The notes under the pieces were generated by a model. It had not been told where the DNA came from, did no database searches, and was given only the letters and a program-made list of their open reading frames with translations. The translations under genes were made by a program, and so were the position numbers. Source: Agrobacterium tumefaciens (GTDB lineage Bacteria > Pseudomonadota > Alphaproteobacteria > Rhizobiales > Rhizobiaceae). Taken from it: a DNA stretch of 64,000 nt. Positions 35,884 through 45,276 of the stretch are shown here, in pieces; position 1 is the stretch's first letter; the number at the start of each line of letters is the position of its first letter. The DNA lies in NCBI RefSeq assembly GCF_005221325.1, contig NZ_CP039889.1, forward strand, positions 992,001-1,056,000, written 5' to 3'.

Positions 35884-37734
35884 ATGACCCTCCACCACCC
35901 CGCTCCGCAACCCGTATTCTCGCTTGCCGAAACCTCCGGCCCGGCGCTCGGCGATCTGCCCGGCTGGAAGCTGTCGGATCTTTATCCGTCGGGGGATTCG
36001 CCGGAATATAAGGGCGATCTTGAGAAGGCGGCTTCGATGGCAGCGGCTTTCGAGACAAAATGGAAGGGCAAGCTCGAATCCGCCGCAAAGGCGACCGGCG
36101 CAAACGGCATCGGCGCGGCGCTGAAGGACTATGAAGCGCTGGACGATCTTATCGGCCGCATCGGCTCCTTTGCCGGCCTTACCTATTTTTCCGATACGTC
36201 GAATCCGGCAAACGGCAAGCTTTACGGCGATGCCCAGGCGAAACTGACGGATATTTCCGCGCATCTCCTGTTCTTCACGCTGGAACTCAACCGCATCGAC
36301 GATGTCGTGATGGATGCCTGCATGGCAAACGATGCCGCGGCCGGCCACTACCGTCCCTGGCTGGTGGATCTGCGCAAGGACAAGCCGCACCAGCTGGACG
36401 ATCAGCTGGAGCAGCTTTTCCTTGAAAAATCGATGACCAGCGCGGCAGCCTTCAACCGCCTGTTCGACGAAACGATGGCCGATCTGCGGTTCGACATTGA
36501 TGGCGCAAGCCTTTCGCTGGAAGTGACGCTCAACATGCTGCAGGAGCCGGAACCGGAAACCCGAAAGAAAGCGGCGGAGGCCTTGAGCGCCACCTTCAAG
36601 GACAATCTGCGGGTCTTCACCCTCATCACCAATACGCTTGCCAAGGACAAGGATATTTCCGACCGCTGGCGCAAGTTCGAGGATATTGCCGACAGCCGTC
36701 ATCTCGCCAACCGTGTCGAGCGGGAGGTGGTCGATGCCTTGGCTGCCGCCGTCAAAAAGGCTTATCCGCGCCTTTCGCACCGTTATTACGCCATGAAGGC
36801 GAAGTGGCTCGGCATGGAGCAGATGAATTATTGGGACCGCAATGCGCCGCTTCCCGATACGTCGAATACGATCATCCCCTGGGATGAGGCGAAGGATACC
36901 GTGCTTTCCGCCTATGGAAATTTCGCCCCTGAAATGGCCGATATCGCCCGCCGATTCTTCGATGAAGAGTGGATCGACGCCCCCGCCCGTCCCGGCAAGG
37001 CGCCCGGCGCATTCGCCCATCCAACCGTGCCCTCAGCCCATCCTTACGTGCTTGTCAATTATCTCGGCAAACCGCGCGACGTGATGACGCTCGCCCATGA
37101 GCTTGGCCATGGCGTGCACCAGGTGCTGGCCGGCCAGCAGGGCGCGCTGATGTGCGCAACGCCGCTGACGCTTGCAGAAACAGCGTCCGTCTTTGGCGAA
37201 ATGCTGACATTCCGCAAGCTGCTCGACGACACGAAAGATATCCGGGAACGCAAGGCCATGCTCGCCCGCAAGGTCGAGGACATGATCAATACGGTGGTGC
37301 GCCAGATCGCCTTTTACGAATTCGAGCGCAAGCTGCACACCGCCCGCAAAGAAGGCGAGCTGACCTCGGAACAGATCGGCGAATTGTGGCTGTCCGTTCA
37401 GGCCGAAAGTCTCGGCCCGGCCATCCGGATTTCCGAAGGTTACGAGACATGGTGGACCTACATCCCCCATTTCATCCACTCGCCCTTTTATGTTTACGCC
37501 TATGCCTTCGGCGATTGCCTGGTGAACTCGCTCTACGCGGTTTACCAGAAGGCCGAGGCGGGTTTTCAGGAGAAATATTTCGAGCTTCTGAAAGCCGGCG
37601 GCACCAAACACCATTCCGAGCTTCTGAAACCCTTCGGCCTCGATGCGACCGATCCTTCCTTCTGGGACAAGGGGCTTTCGATGATCGAAGGGCTGATCGA
37701 CGAGTTGGAAGAACTGGACGGGAAACAGGCTTAA
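35884..37734 (+). CDS. M3 family oligoendopeptidase (PepF-like)
   Basis: A cytosolic zinc peptidase of 616 residues. The HExxH motif is HELGH (405-409) in TLAHELGHGVHQVLAG, and the downstream Glu ligand lies in PLTLAETASVFGEML. The N-terminal part (ALGDLPGWKLSDLYPSGDSP) is typical of PepF/M3B enzymes, which cut short peptides. The ATG at 35884 has AAGGA 9 bases upstream; the frame is open to 35659, but that part overlaps the divergent regulator. Confidence 0.93.
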   Translation: MTLHHPAPQPVFSLAETSGPALGDLPGWKLSDLYPSGDSPEYKGDLEKAASMAAAFETKWKGKLESAAKATGANGIGAALKDYEALDDLIGRIGSFAGLTYFSDTSNPANGKLYGDAQAKLTDISAHLLFFTLELNRIDDVVMDACMANDAAAGHYRPWLVDLRKDKPHQLDDQLEQLFLEKSMTSAAAFNRLFDETMADLRFDIDGASLSLEVTLNMLQEPEPETRKKAAEALSATFKDNLRVFTLITNTLAKDKDISDRWRKFEDIADSRHLANRVEREVVDALAAAVKKAYPRLSHRYYAMKAKWLGMEQMNYWDRNAPLPDTSNTIIPWDEAKDTVLSAYGNFAPEMADIARRFFDEEWIDAPARPGKAPGAFAHPTVPSAHPYVLVNYLGKPRDVMTLAHELGHGVHQVLAGQQGALMCATPLTLAETASVFGEMLTFRKLLDDTKDIRERKAMLARKVEDMINTVVRQIAFYEFERKLHTARKEGELTSEQIGELWLSVQAESLGPAIRISEGYETWWTYIPHFIHSPFYVYAYAFGDCLVNSLYAVYQKAEAGFQEKYFELLKAGGTKHHSELLKPFGLDATDPSFWDKGLSMIEGLIDELEELDGKQA

Positions 37735-37830
37735 TCTTTTCCACCGGCAAAGCTATCTTTCGGACAAGCTTTGTCGGTAGATATTGCCGGCAGAGATACC
37801 GGCAAATCATCCAGGCGACGAGCACAGGCC

Positions 37831-38466
37831 ATGAAACGCAAACCCGCCGATCTGACCTTGAGGGAAACCCTGCGCTGGGAGCCGCAAACGGGCTTTCAGC
37901 GCATCGACCAGCATATGCGCCGGCTATTGCGCTCCGCCGATGCGCTGGGTTTTCGTGCGCCCGTCAATGCGGTTCAGGTGCTGGAAAAACAGGTGGGTGG
38001 CGAAAAGCCGCTCTGCGTCAGGCTGGTCATGAACTACAAGGGCGTGCTGGATGTCGAGACGGCCGAATTCCGTCCGTTGCAGGAAAATGCCGTCTGGCGC
38101 GTCCGCATTGCCAGACAGACCACACTCGATTCCGCCGATACCTTCTATCGTCACAAGTCCTCTCGCCGGGAGCCCTATGACGCCGCCCGCGCCGAATTTT
38201 CGGCCGAGGAGGCGGACGAGGTGCTGCTGCTCAACGAGCGCGGCGAATTGTGCGAGGGGTCATCGACCAGCATTTTCGTCGAAATGCCTGAAGGGCCGTT
38301 GCTGACGCCGCCGCTCGACAGCGGCATTCTTCCGGGTGTATTGCGCGCCGACCTTATCCGCGAACGCCGGGCACGCGGACAGACGCTGAAGCCGGAGGAT
38401 ATTGCCGGCCGAAAACTCTTCGTCGGCAATTCGCTGCATGGATTGATTGCAGCGGAACTGATTTAA
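37831..38466 (+). CDS. Class IV aminotransferase family protein (PabC-like)
   Basis: A 211-residue PLP-dependent enzyme of the branched-chain aminotransferase/4-amino-4-deoxychorismate lyase fold. The Schiff-base Lys is probably in FYRHKSSRREPYD, and LNERGELCEGSSTSIFVE and DSGILPGVLRADLIRE are fold-type IV signatures. It is short for the family (usual 270-290), mainly at the N terminus, as in several rhizobial PabC-like proteins. It could supply p-aminobenzoate for folate; this is not proven. On the minus strand its stop codon meets that of a GGDEF remnant. Confidence 0.8.
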   Translation: MKRKPADLTLRETLRWEPQTGFQRIDQHMRRLLRSADALGFRAPVNAVQVLEKQVGGEKPLCVRLVMNYKGVLDVETAEFRPLQENAVWRVRIARQTTLDSADTFYRHKSSRREPYDAARAEFSAEEADEVLLLNERGELCEGSSTSIFVEMPEGPLLTPPLDSGILPGVLRADLIRERRARGQTLKPEDIAGRKLFVGNSLHGLIAAELI

Positions 38467-38537
38467 ACCGTGACCGCCAGAAGCCGGTCGCGGCCTTTCT
38501 CCTTGGCCGCACAAAGAGCCTGATCGGCGCGCAAAAT
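38463..38537 (-). pseudogene. Remnant of a GGDEF (diguanylate cyclase) gene, C-terminal end
   Basis: A minus-strand reading frame ends ILRADQALCAAKEKGRDRLL and then AVTV-stop. This closely matches the last helix of GGDEF domains (LRRADQALYAAK-x-AGR-x-R). About 20 codons upstream the frame loses any GGDEF likeness and meets TGA near 38600. No GG(D/E)EF motif or start codon is present, so only the 3' tail survives. It overlaps the aminotransferase stop by a few bases. It implies a deletion here that removed most of a c-di-GMP signalling gene. Confidence 0.6.
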
Positions 38538-38678
38538 GGGCGGGCAGAATATGGCGAAAAGAATGCACAGGCCCACCGCGGCGCCACCGTCGTCATATCT
38601 CCGTCATCCACCTGCCCTTTATTGTGGCATGCTTTTATGATCTAGCTTACTTATTGGCTGAAAAAGGAAAATTGACGA

Positions 38679-40124
38679 ATGACGGACGCAAACTACCCGA
38701 TCTACGGTGATATTGACGGCCCCATCATCATGATCGGCTTTGGCTCCATCGGGCGCGGCACTCTTCCGTTGATCGAGCGTCATTTCAATTTCGACAGAAC
38801 CCGGCTCGTCGTCATCGATCCGCGCGAGGACATCGCAGCGTTTCTGGCGGAGAGAAATATCCGTCACGTCCAGACACATCTGACCAAGGCGAATTATAAG
38901 GACGTTCTCAAGCCGCTTCTCAAAGGCGTGCAGGGTCAGGGCTTCTGCGTCAATCTTTCGGTCGATGCCGCCTCGGTCGATCTGATGCGGATCTGCCGCA
39001 AACATGGCATGCTCTATATCGACACCGTCGTGGAACCATGGCCCGGCTTCTATTTCGACGCCGATGCCGACAATCGCGCCAGAACCAATTATTCGCTGCG
39101 CGAGACCATGCTGAAGGAAAGGGCGCGCAAGCCCGGTGGCACGACCGCGGTTTCCACCTGTGGCGCCAATCCCGGCATGGTGTCCTGGTTCGTGAAGCAG
39201 GCACTCGTCAATCTTGCCAAGGATACCGGCCTCGACATCGAGGAACCGCAGTCGCACGACCGGGAAGGCTGGGCAAAGCTGATGAAGCAGCTTGGCGTCA
39301 AGGGCGTGCATGTGGCCGAGCGCGACACCCAGCGGGCAAAGGAGCCGAAGCCTTTCGGCGCGTTCTGGAACACCTGGTCCGTGGAAGGTTTTATCGCTGA
39401 AGGTTTTCAGCCGGCCGAACTCGGCTGGGGTACGCATGAAAACTGGATGCCGAAAAACGCCAAAAAGCAGAAAAAGGGAAACAAGGCGGCGATCTATCTC
39501 GACCAGCCCGGCGCCAATACGCGGGTGCGCACCTGGTGCCCGGGGCTCGGAGCACAATATGGGTTTCTCGTCACCCACAATGAGGCTATCTCGATCTCGG
39601 ATTACTTCACCGTCCGCAATGATGATGGCGACGTGACCTATCGGCCCACCTGCCACTATGCCTACCACCCCTGCAACGACGCCATTCTGTCCCTGCACGA
39701 ACTTTTCGGCAATGGCGGCAACCCGCAGCCGATCCAGCATGTGCTAGGCGAAGACGAACTCGTTGACGGTGCGGACGAATTGGGCGTCCTTCTTTATGGC
39801 CACGACAGGAACGCCTATTGGTATGGTTCGCGGCTGAGCCTCAAGGAGGCACGTTCGCTTGCCCCCAACCAGAATGCCACTGGATTGCAGGTCAGTTCGG
39901 CGGTTCTGGCCGGCATGGCCTGGGCGATCGAAAACCCTGAGGCCGGCATCGTCGAGGCGGATGAGATGGATTATCGCCGTTGCCTTGAGGTGCAGCGCCC
40001 CTATCTCGGCCCTGTCGAGGGGCATTACACCGACTGGACGCCGCTTGACGGCCGGCCGGGCCTGTTCCCCGACAATATCGACATGTCCGATCCCTGGCAG
40101 TTCCGCAACATACTGGTGCGCTGA
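38679..40124 (+). CDS. hss: Homospermidine synthase
   Basis: NAD-dependent enzyme that makes sym-homospermidine from two putrescines (or from spermidine plus putrescine), a main polyamine of many rhizobia. The 481 residues begin with a Rossmann motif IIMIGFGSIGRGTLPLIE (Gly20-x-Gly22-xx-Gly25). The conserved CGANPGMVSWFVKQAL and the Trp-rich FWNTWSVEGF and NWMPKNAKK blocks match bacterial Hss. The start has GGA 9-11 bases upstream. It stands alone; the 212 bases before it hold the GGDEF remnant. Confidence 0.95.
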   Translation: MTDANYPIYGDIDGPIIMIGFGSIGRGTLPLIERHFNFDRTRLVVIDPREDIAAFLAERNIRHVQTHLTKANYKDVLKPLLKGVQGQGFCVNLSVDAASVDLMRICRKHGMLYIDTVVEPWPGFYFDADADNRARTNYSLRETMLKERARKPGGTTAVSTCGANPGMVSWFVKQALVNLAKDTGLDIEEPQSHDREGWAKLMKQLGVKGVHVAERDTQRAKEPKPFGAFWNTWSVEGFIAEGFQPAELGWGTHENWMPKNAKKQKKGNKAAIYLDQPGANTRVRTWCPGLGAQYGFLVTHNEAISISDYFTVRNDDGDVTYRPTCHYAYHPCNDAILSLHELFGNGGNPQPIQHVLGEDELVDGADELGVLLYGHDRNAYWYGSRLSLKEARSLAPNQNATGLQVSSAVLAGMAWAIENPEAGIVEADEMDYRRCLEVQRPYLGPVEGHYTDWTPLDGRPGLFPDNIDMSDPWQFRNILVR

Positions 40125-40274
40125 GGGATCGGCGTCTCATATTTGTCACGCCGGGGCTTTCCTTAAACGACGACAGGAACCGGGGAGAGCGAACAACGTT
40201 GCCTTGAAATAAGCAACGCTTCGCGGCATGGTCGAAGCATAGAAAGTTTCATCGAATCGCAGGAGAACAGGCTC

Positions 40275-40649
40275 ATGAACTTCAAGACAAGCGCTGCATT
40301 GCTTAGTGCCGCCATCGCGGTGTCTTCATGCGTCGCACCGGGACCCTCGCAGCAGACCTCGATGGCGCCTTCGCTTTCCCGCGGACCGGCCGTCGATGGT
40401 CGCTGGATCGACCGCAACGGCATCGTATCGACCTTCCAGAACGGCGCCTTCTCCACCCGTTCGACCGATACCAATACACTTCTGGCCTCCGGCACCTATG
40501 TCACGATTTCGCCGACGCTTTACGAAATCAACATGACCTCGCTGGTGCGCAACACGCAGTCGCGCGTCAACTGCGCGCTCGTCTCCCCGTCACAATTGAA
40601 CTGCACGACGGACACGAACAGCCAGTTCTCGCTGACGCGTCAAGGCTGA
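40275..40649 (+). CDS. omp10: Outer-membrane lipoprotein Omp10-like
   Basis: A 124-residue lipoprotein with a lipobox at VSSC (Cys19) after a short signal peptide. The mature part [47 protein letters not shown] and QFSLTR follows the Brucella Omp10 pattern closely. It has two cysteines besides the lipid-bearing one. It is exposed at, or anchored in, the outer membrane; Omp10 in Brucella affects fitness and virulence. RBS AGGAGA is 10 bases upstream. A small hairpin (CGTTGC/GCAACG, 40197-40218) lies in the leader. Confidence 0.87.
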   Translation: MNFKTSAALLSAAIAVSSCVAPGPSQQTSMAPSLSRGPAVDGRWIDRNGIVSTFQNGAFSTRSTDTNTLLASGTYVTISPTLYEINMTSLVRNTQSRVNCALVSPSQLNCTTDTNSQFSLTRQG

Positions 40650-40681
40650 TAACTTCGCCTTTTCAATGAGATATCCTTCTG

Positions 40682-40706
40682 AAACGCACGCCTTCGGCGT
40701 GCGTTT
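40682..40706 (+). terminator. Rho-independent terminator of omp10
   Basis: AAACGCACGCC and GGCGTGCGTTT form an 11-base stem around TTC, followed by a T-rich tail, 33 bases past the stop. Confidence 0.88.
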
Positions 40707-40864
40707 TGCTTTATTGCGCAACTGTCATATTTCGCTTGCGGCGACTGCCGCTAAATGGAAACATCCCATTTTGAAAGACTGACATGATTTTGGATTAGAG
40801 AATGAGCACGGTCGGCGGGTGATCAACCGGCCCGGGCTTCCGCTTTGAACAGGAGAGAGGGACC

Positions 40865-42784
40865 ATGAAGAAAATATTGGGACTGGGCATGCTGAGCGTT
40901 TCGGCGATAACGCTTTCGGCTGGTGCGGCTCTGGCCGATTACGAGCTCAACATTCTTCACATCAATGATTTTCACTCCCGTATCGAATCGATCAACAAAT
41001 TCGACTCGACCTGCTCGGCGGAAGAGGAAGGCAAAAACGAGTGCTTCGGCGGCGCCGCGCGCCTGCTGACAGCCATCAACCAGACGCGTGACGCGCTGAA
41101 GGCTGGCGGGAAAAATGTTCTCCTGCTCAATGCCGGCGACAATTTCCAGGGCTCGCTGTTCTACACTACCTACAAAGGTACGGTGGAAGCGGAAGTACTG
41201 AACGCCATGAAGTTCGACGCCATGACTGTCGGCAACCATGAGTTCGACGATAGCGAAGACGGCCTTGCCGGCTTCCTCGACAAGGTGCAGTTTCCCGTCG
41301 TGACCGCCAATGTGGTGGCCACCGCCGCCTCGAAAATCGGCGACCGCGTCAAACCCTCCATCGTGCTTGAAGTCGGCGGCCAGAAAATCGGCATCGTCGG
41401 CGCTGTCGCCAACGACACGGCGGAACTGGCAACACCGGGTCCCAATATCACCATCGCCGAAGATGTCGCCAAGATCAGCGAACAGGTGCAGAAGCTGAAG
41501 CAGGACGGCGTCAACAAGATCATCGCGCTGACCCATGTCGGTTATCCGCGAGACCTCGAATTCATCGCCAAAATCCCTGATGTCGACGTCGTTGTCGGCG
41601 GCCACAGCCATACGCTGCTGTCGAACACCGACCAGAAGGCCGAAGGTCCCTACCCGACCCTCGTCGACAACCCCGGCGGTTACAAGGTTCCAGTGGTTCA
41701 GGCCGGTCAGTACAGCAAATATCTCGGCGACCTCAACGTGGTCTTCGATGACAATGGCGTGGTCAAGGAAAGCAAGGGTGATCCCATCCTGATCGACTCC
41801 ACCTTCAAACCCGACGAAGCCACGCTGAAGCGCATCGATGAGCTGAAGGCGCCGATCGAGGCGATGAAATCCAAGGTCGTCGGCACCTCTGAAGGCCCGA
41901 TCGAGGGCGACCGCAAGGTTTGCCGCGTGAAGGAATGCTCTATGGGCAATCTGGTGGCCGATGCGACGCTGGCGCGCGTCAAGGATCAGGGCATCACCAT
42001 CGCTTTTGCAAACAGCGGCGGCCTGCGCTCCTCCATCGATGGCGGCGATGTCTCGATGGGTGAAGTGCTGACGGTACTGCCGTTCCAGAACACCGTTGCA
42101 ACCTTCCAGCTCAAGGGCGAGGATATTCGCGCCGCCCTCGAAAACGGCGTCAGCCAGATCGATGATGGTGCGGGCCGCTTCATGCAGGTTTCCGGCATGA
42201 AATATTCGTTCGACCGTTCCAAGCCGGCCGGCAGCCGTATCGTTTCTGTCGACGTCAAGGAAGGCGACGCCTTCGTGCCTCTTGATCCCGCCAAGACCTA
42301 TATCGTTGCGGCCAATAATTACGTGCGCACTGGAGGTGATGGCTTCAAGGTCTTTGCGACCAAGGCAATCAACGCCTATGACTTCGGTCCCAACCTCGAA
42401 GAGGCAGTCGCGGCCTATATCACCGCCAACAGCCCCTATAAGCCCTATACCGACGGCCGCATCAGCGAAGTGACGCCTGCCGGGTACGTCGCTCCGGCAA
42501 AGCCTGCGGCACCCGCCGCAGCTGCACCTGCCCCAGCGGCCGCCCCGGCCCCTGCGGCACCCGCTGCCACTGCACCCGCTACGACCACACCGGCATCGCC
42601 CGCACCTGCTGCGGCCGCTGCAGCCCTCAGCAAATATGTCGTCGAAAAGGGTGACTCGCTCTGGAAGATCGCTGCCGAGAAATATGGCGACGGCGCTCTC
42701 TGGCACAAAATTGCCAAGGCAAACACGCTGAAGCAGCCGAACCACATCGAGATCGGCGAAGAGCTGGAACTGCCGGCCCAATAA
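40865..42784 (+). CDS. Periplasmic 5'-nucleotidase with C-terminal LysM domain
   Basis: A 639-residue exported protein with signal peptide 1-24 (ALA/DYE). The metallophosphatase domain has LHINDFHSR, NAGDNFQGS, TVGNHEFDD, LTHVGY and GGHSH. The 5'-nucleotidase C-terminal domain has ANSGGLRSSI, LPFQNTV and NNYVRTGGDGF. An Ala/Pro linker of about 60 residues leads to a LysM domain (YVVEKGDSLWKIAAEKYGDG...). It should hydrolyse nucleotides or UDP-sugars in the periplasm while held on peptidoglycan. The LysM addition is not present in E. coli UshA. Confidence 0.93.
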   Translation: MKKILGLGMLSVSAITLSAGAALADYELNILHINDFHSRIESINKFDSTCSAEEEGKNECFGGAARLLTAINQTRDALKAGGKNVLLLNAGDNFQGSLFYTTYKGTVEAEVLNAMKFDAMTVGNHEFDDSEDGLAGFLDKVQFPVVTANVVATAASKIGDRVKPSIVLEVGGQKIGIVGAVANDTAELATPGPNITIAEDVAKISEQVQKLKQDGVNKIIALTHVGYPRDLEFIAKIPDVDVVVGGHSHTLLSNTDQKAEGPYPTLVDNPGGYKVPVVQAGQYSKYLGDLNVVFDDNGVVKESKGDPILIDSTFKPDEATLKRIDELKAPIEAMKSKVVGTSEGPIEGDRKVCRVKECSMGNLVADATLARVKDQGITIAFANSGGLRSSIDGGDVSMGEVLTVLPFQNTVATFQLKGEDIRAALENGVSQIDDGAGRFMQVSGMKYSFDRSKPAGSRIVSVDVKEGDAFVPLDPAKTYIVAANNYVRTGGDGFKVFATKAINAYDFGPNLEEAVAAYITANSPYKPYTDGRISEVTPAGYVAPAKPAAPAAAAPAPAAAPAPAAPAATAPATTTPASPAPAAAAAALSKYVVEKGDSLWKIAAEKYGDGALWHKIAKANTLKQPNHIEIGEELELPAQ

Positions 42785-42824
42785 GCCGGACGGGACGGAC
42801 AGGGCAATTTGCCGCACACACGAC

Positions 42825-42859
42825 GCCGGCTCCGGATAACGGGGCCGGCTTCTTATTTT
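42825..42859 (+). terminator. Probable terminator of the 5'-nucleotidase gene
   Basis: GCCGGCTCC and GGGGCCGGC pair (one G-T wobble) around GGATAAC, followed by the T-rich TTCTTATTTTCC. Confidence 0.7.
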
Positions 42860-43132
42860 CCTTTTGAAAACAAATCGTTACTGAGCCAATTTTGCCAAAA
42901 GACAGCCTGCGGCTCCGCCGGCCCCGGAAATAGCTTTCGCCGGTGGTTTAATCCTGAAAATTTTCGTCTAGAACACATGAACAAATTGACGGCCCGAGCG
43001 TATAGCTCGGGCATTTCCGGCCAAACCGCGTCACGGTCTGTGTTCGGGCGCTAAACAGAAGATGGAGTGTTCAGGCCTCTCCGAGGCGAAACCGCTCCTC
43101 ACATAACCAGTCCGAGTTTCAGGGTGTCATTC
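42860..43132 (+). other. hemH leader region with a strong hairpin
   Basis: The 5' region of hemH. It contains a perfect 8-base inverted repeat GCCCGAGC-GTATA-GCTCGGGC (42992-43012) without a T-run. A 25-codon open frame (ATG 42978 to TAA 43055) spans the hairpin but has no RBS, and I do not call it a gene. I see no clear Irr or RirA box, though TCTAGAAC at 42968-42975 is loosely Irr-like. Confidence 0.35.
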
Positions 43133-44167
43133 ATGGCGACAGAACTATCCCCACTCCCCGCAAACCATCCCCGTGTAAGTTTTGGCAAGGTCGGCGTCCT
43201 GCTCGTCAATCTCGGCACGCCTGACGGCACGGATTATTGGCCGATGCGCCGTTATCTGGCGGAGTTTCTGAGCGACAAGCGCGTGATCGAATGGTCTCGT
43301 CTCTACTGGTATCCTATCCTTTATGGCATCGTCCTCAACAAGCGCCCGCAGAAGGTCGGCAAAGCCTATGAGGAAATCTGGAACCATGAGCGCAACGAAA
43401 GCTATCTGCGCACCTATACCCGTAGCCAGGGTGAGTTGATGGCCCAGGCGCTGAAGGATTTGCCCAATGTCGTGGTCGACTGGGCGATGCGTTACGGGCA
43501 GCCTTCCATCGCATCCAAGATCGATGCGCTGAAGGAACAGGGTTGCGAAAAAATCCTGCTCTTCCCGCTTTACCCGCAATATGCCGCCTCGACCACGGCA
43601 ACCGTCAACGACAAGGCTTTCGAGCATCTGATGAAGCTGCGCTGGCAGCCCGCCATCCGCACCGTGCCGCCCTATCATGACGATCCGGCCTATATCGAGG
43701 GGCTCGCAGCTTCCGTCAGAAACCATCTGGCAACCCTGGACTGGGAGCCGGAGATGCTGATCACCTCATTCCACGGCATTCCGCAATCCTACTTTAAAAA
43801 GGGTGATCCCTATTATTGTCATTGCCAGAAAACCGCCCGCCTGCTGCGGGAGGCGCTGGGGCGGACAGAGAAGAATTTCATGATCACCTTCCAGTCGCGC
43901 TTCGGGCCGGAAGAATGGCTGCAGCCCTATACCGACAAGACCGTAGAGAAGCTGGCCTCGGAGGGCATCAAGCGTATTGCCGTCATGAACCCCGGCTTCG
44001 TATCGGATTGTCTTGAGACGCTGGAGGAAATCGCCGGTGAAGCCGGGGAGATTTTCCTGCATAATGGCGGAGAGAAATTCACCCATATTCCCTGTCTGAA
44101 CGATAGCACTGAGGGCATGACCGTTCTCGAAAAGGTTGTAAGACGGGAGTTGCAAGGCTGGGTGTAA
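43133..44167 (+). CDS. hemH: Ferrochelatase
   Basis: Inserts Fe2+ into protoporphyrin IX, the last step of heme synthesis. The 344 residues show VLLVNLGTPDG (22-32), PLYPQYAASTT, the catalytic His214 in TSFHGIPQSY, YYCHCQKTARLL and the C-terminal PGFVSDCLETLEEI with the conserved Glu. The Cys pair in YYCHCQ is common in alphaproteobacterial enzymes. The ATG at 43133 has AGGG 8 bases upstream; the frame is open to 43067. Confidence 0.95.
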   Translation: MATELSPLPANHPRVSFGKVGVLLVNLGTPDGTDYWPMRRYLAEFLSDKRVIEWSRLYWYPILYGIVLNKRPQKVGKAYEEIWNHERNESYLRTYTRSQGELMAQALKDLPNVVVDWAMRYGQPSIASKIDALKEQGCEKILLFPLYPQYAASTTATVNDKAFEHLMKLRWQPAIRTVPPYHDDPAYIEGLAASVRNHLATLDWEPEMLITSFHGIPQSYFKKGDPYYCHCQKTARLLREALGRTEKNFMITFQSRFGPEEWLQPYTDKTVEKLASEGIKRIAVMNPGFVSDCLETLEEIAGEAGEIFLHNGGEKFTHIPCLNDSTEGMTVLEKVVRRELQGWV

Positions 44168-44224
44168 TCTTGCCATAACGTTGTTGGGATAAATCCCGGA
44201 CGTTCTGATCCTAGGAGGAAAGTG

Positions 44225-45274
44225 ATGATTGCATTGGGCGGTTTCGACATCGTCGTCATAGCGGCGGTTGTTCTGGTTATTCTGGTGCTGTTTGCTGGCA
44301 TCAAGACCGTGCCGCAGGGGCATCGTTACACGGTCGAACGGTTCGGGCGCTACACCCGCACGCTGGAACCCGGCCTGAACCTCATCATACCGTTCTTCGA
44401 AAGCATCGGCTCGAAAATGAATGTGATGGAGCAGGTGCTCCACATCCCGACGCAGGAAGTCATTACCCGCGACAATGCCAGTGTCTCGGCCGATGCCGTC
44501 ACCTTCTATCAGGTATTGAACGCCGCACAGGCCGCTTACCAGATATCCAATCTGCAGATGGCGATCGAAAACCTCACCATGACCAACATTCGTTCGGTGA
44601 TGGGCTCGATGGACCTCGATGAGCTGCTGTCGAACCGCGATGCCATCAACGATCGCCTTCTGCGCGTGGTCGATGAAGCCGTGGGACCATGGGGCATCAA
44701 GGTCACCCGCATCGAGATCAAGGATATCGCGCCGCCGAAGGATCTCGTCGATTCCATGGCGCGGCAAATGAAGGCCGAGCGCGAAAAACGCGCGCAGGTG
44801 CTGGAGGCAGAGGGTGCCCGTAACGCGCAGATTCTGCGCGCGGAAGGTGCAAAACAATCCGCCATTCTGGAAGCGGAAGGCCAGCGCGAAGCAGCGTTCC
44901 GCGATGCCGAAGCACGCGAACGTCTGGCCGAGGCCGAAGCCAACGCCACCCGCATGGTCTCGGAAGCCATTGCTGCCGGTAACGTCCACGCCATCAACTA
45001 TTTCGTCGCCCAGAAATACACCGAAGCGCTTGCCGAAATCGGCACGGCCAAAAATTCCAAGATCGTGCTGATGCCTATGGAAGCCTCGGCACTGATCGGC
45101 TCCCTTGGCGGCATCGGCACGATTGCGAGGGAAGTGTTCGGCGATAAGGGCGATGCCCCCAGTGCGCCCGCCCCCTCTACCTCATCCCGCTCCGTGCCGC
45201 CGGCCCGGTCTTCCGGCCAGAGCATCAATGTTACCATCCCGGGTAATCCCTTCGGCTCTTCATCGGAGAAGTGA
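44225..45274 (+). CDS. SPFH/Band 7 (stomatin/paraslipin) protein
   Basis: A 349-residue inner-membrane protein. An N-terminal helix (about 4-25) precedes the SPFH domain ([29 protein letters not shown]). A long alanine/glutamate-rich coiled coil follows ([29 protein letters not shown]...), then a Pro/Ser tail. Proteins of this type form large membrane-domain oligomers and pair with NfeD, whose gene overlaps downstream. RBS AGGAGG is 6 bases before ATG 44225; the GTG one codon earlier is less well spaced. Confidence 0.92.
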   Translation: MIALGGFDIVVIAAVVLVILVLFAGIKTVPQGHRYTVERFGRYTRTLEPGLNLIIPFFESIGSKMNVMEQVLHIPTQEVITRDNASVSADAVTFYQVLNAAQAAYQISNLQMAIENLTMTNIRSVMGSMDLDELLSNRDAINDRLLRVVDEAVGPWGIKVTRIEIKDIAPPKDLVDSMARQMKAEREKRAQVLEAEGARNAQILRAEGAKQSAILEAEGQREAAFRDAEARERLAEAEANATRMVSEAIAAGNVHAINYFVAQKYTEALAEIGTAKNSKIVLMPMEASALIGSLGGIGTIAREVFGDKGDAPSAPAPSTSSRSVPPARSSGQSINVTIPGNPFGSSSEK

Positions 45275-45276
45275 CG

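Noticed and set aside
40823..42817. 664-codon open frame opposite the 5'-nucleotidase gene
   Set aside because: Antisense shadow; its Gly/Cys/Arg-rich region is only the complement of the Ala/Pro linker.
42978..43055. 25-codon frame in the hemH leader as an upstream peptide
   Set aside because: No RBS, and its codons are largely fixed by the hairpin it spans; kept only as a structure.
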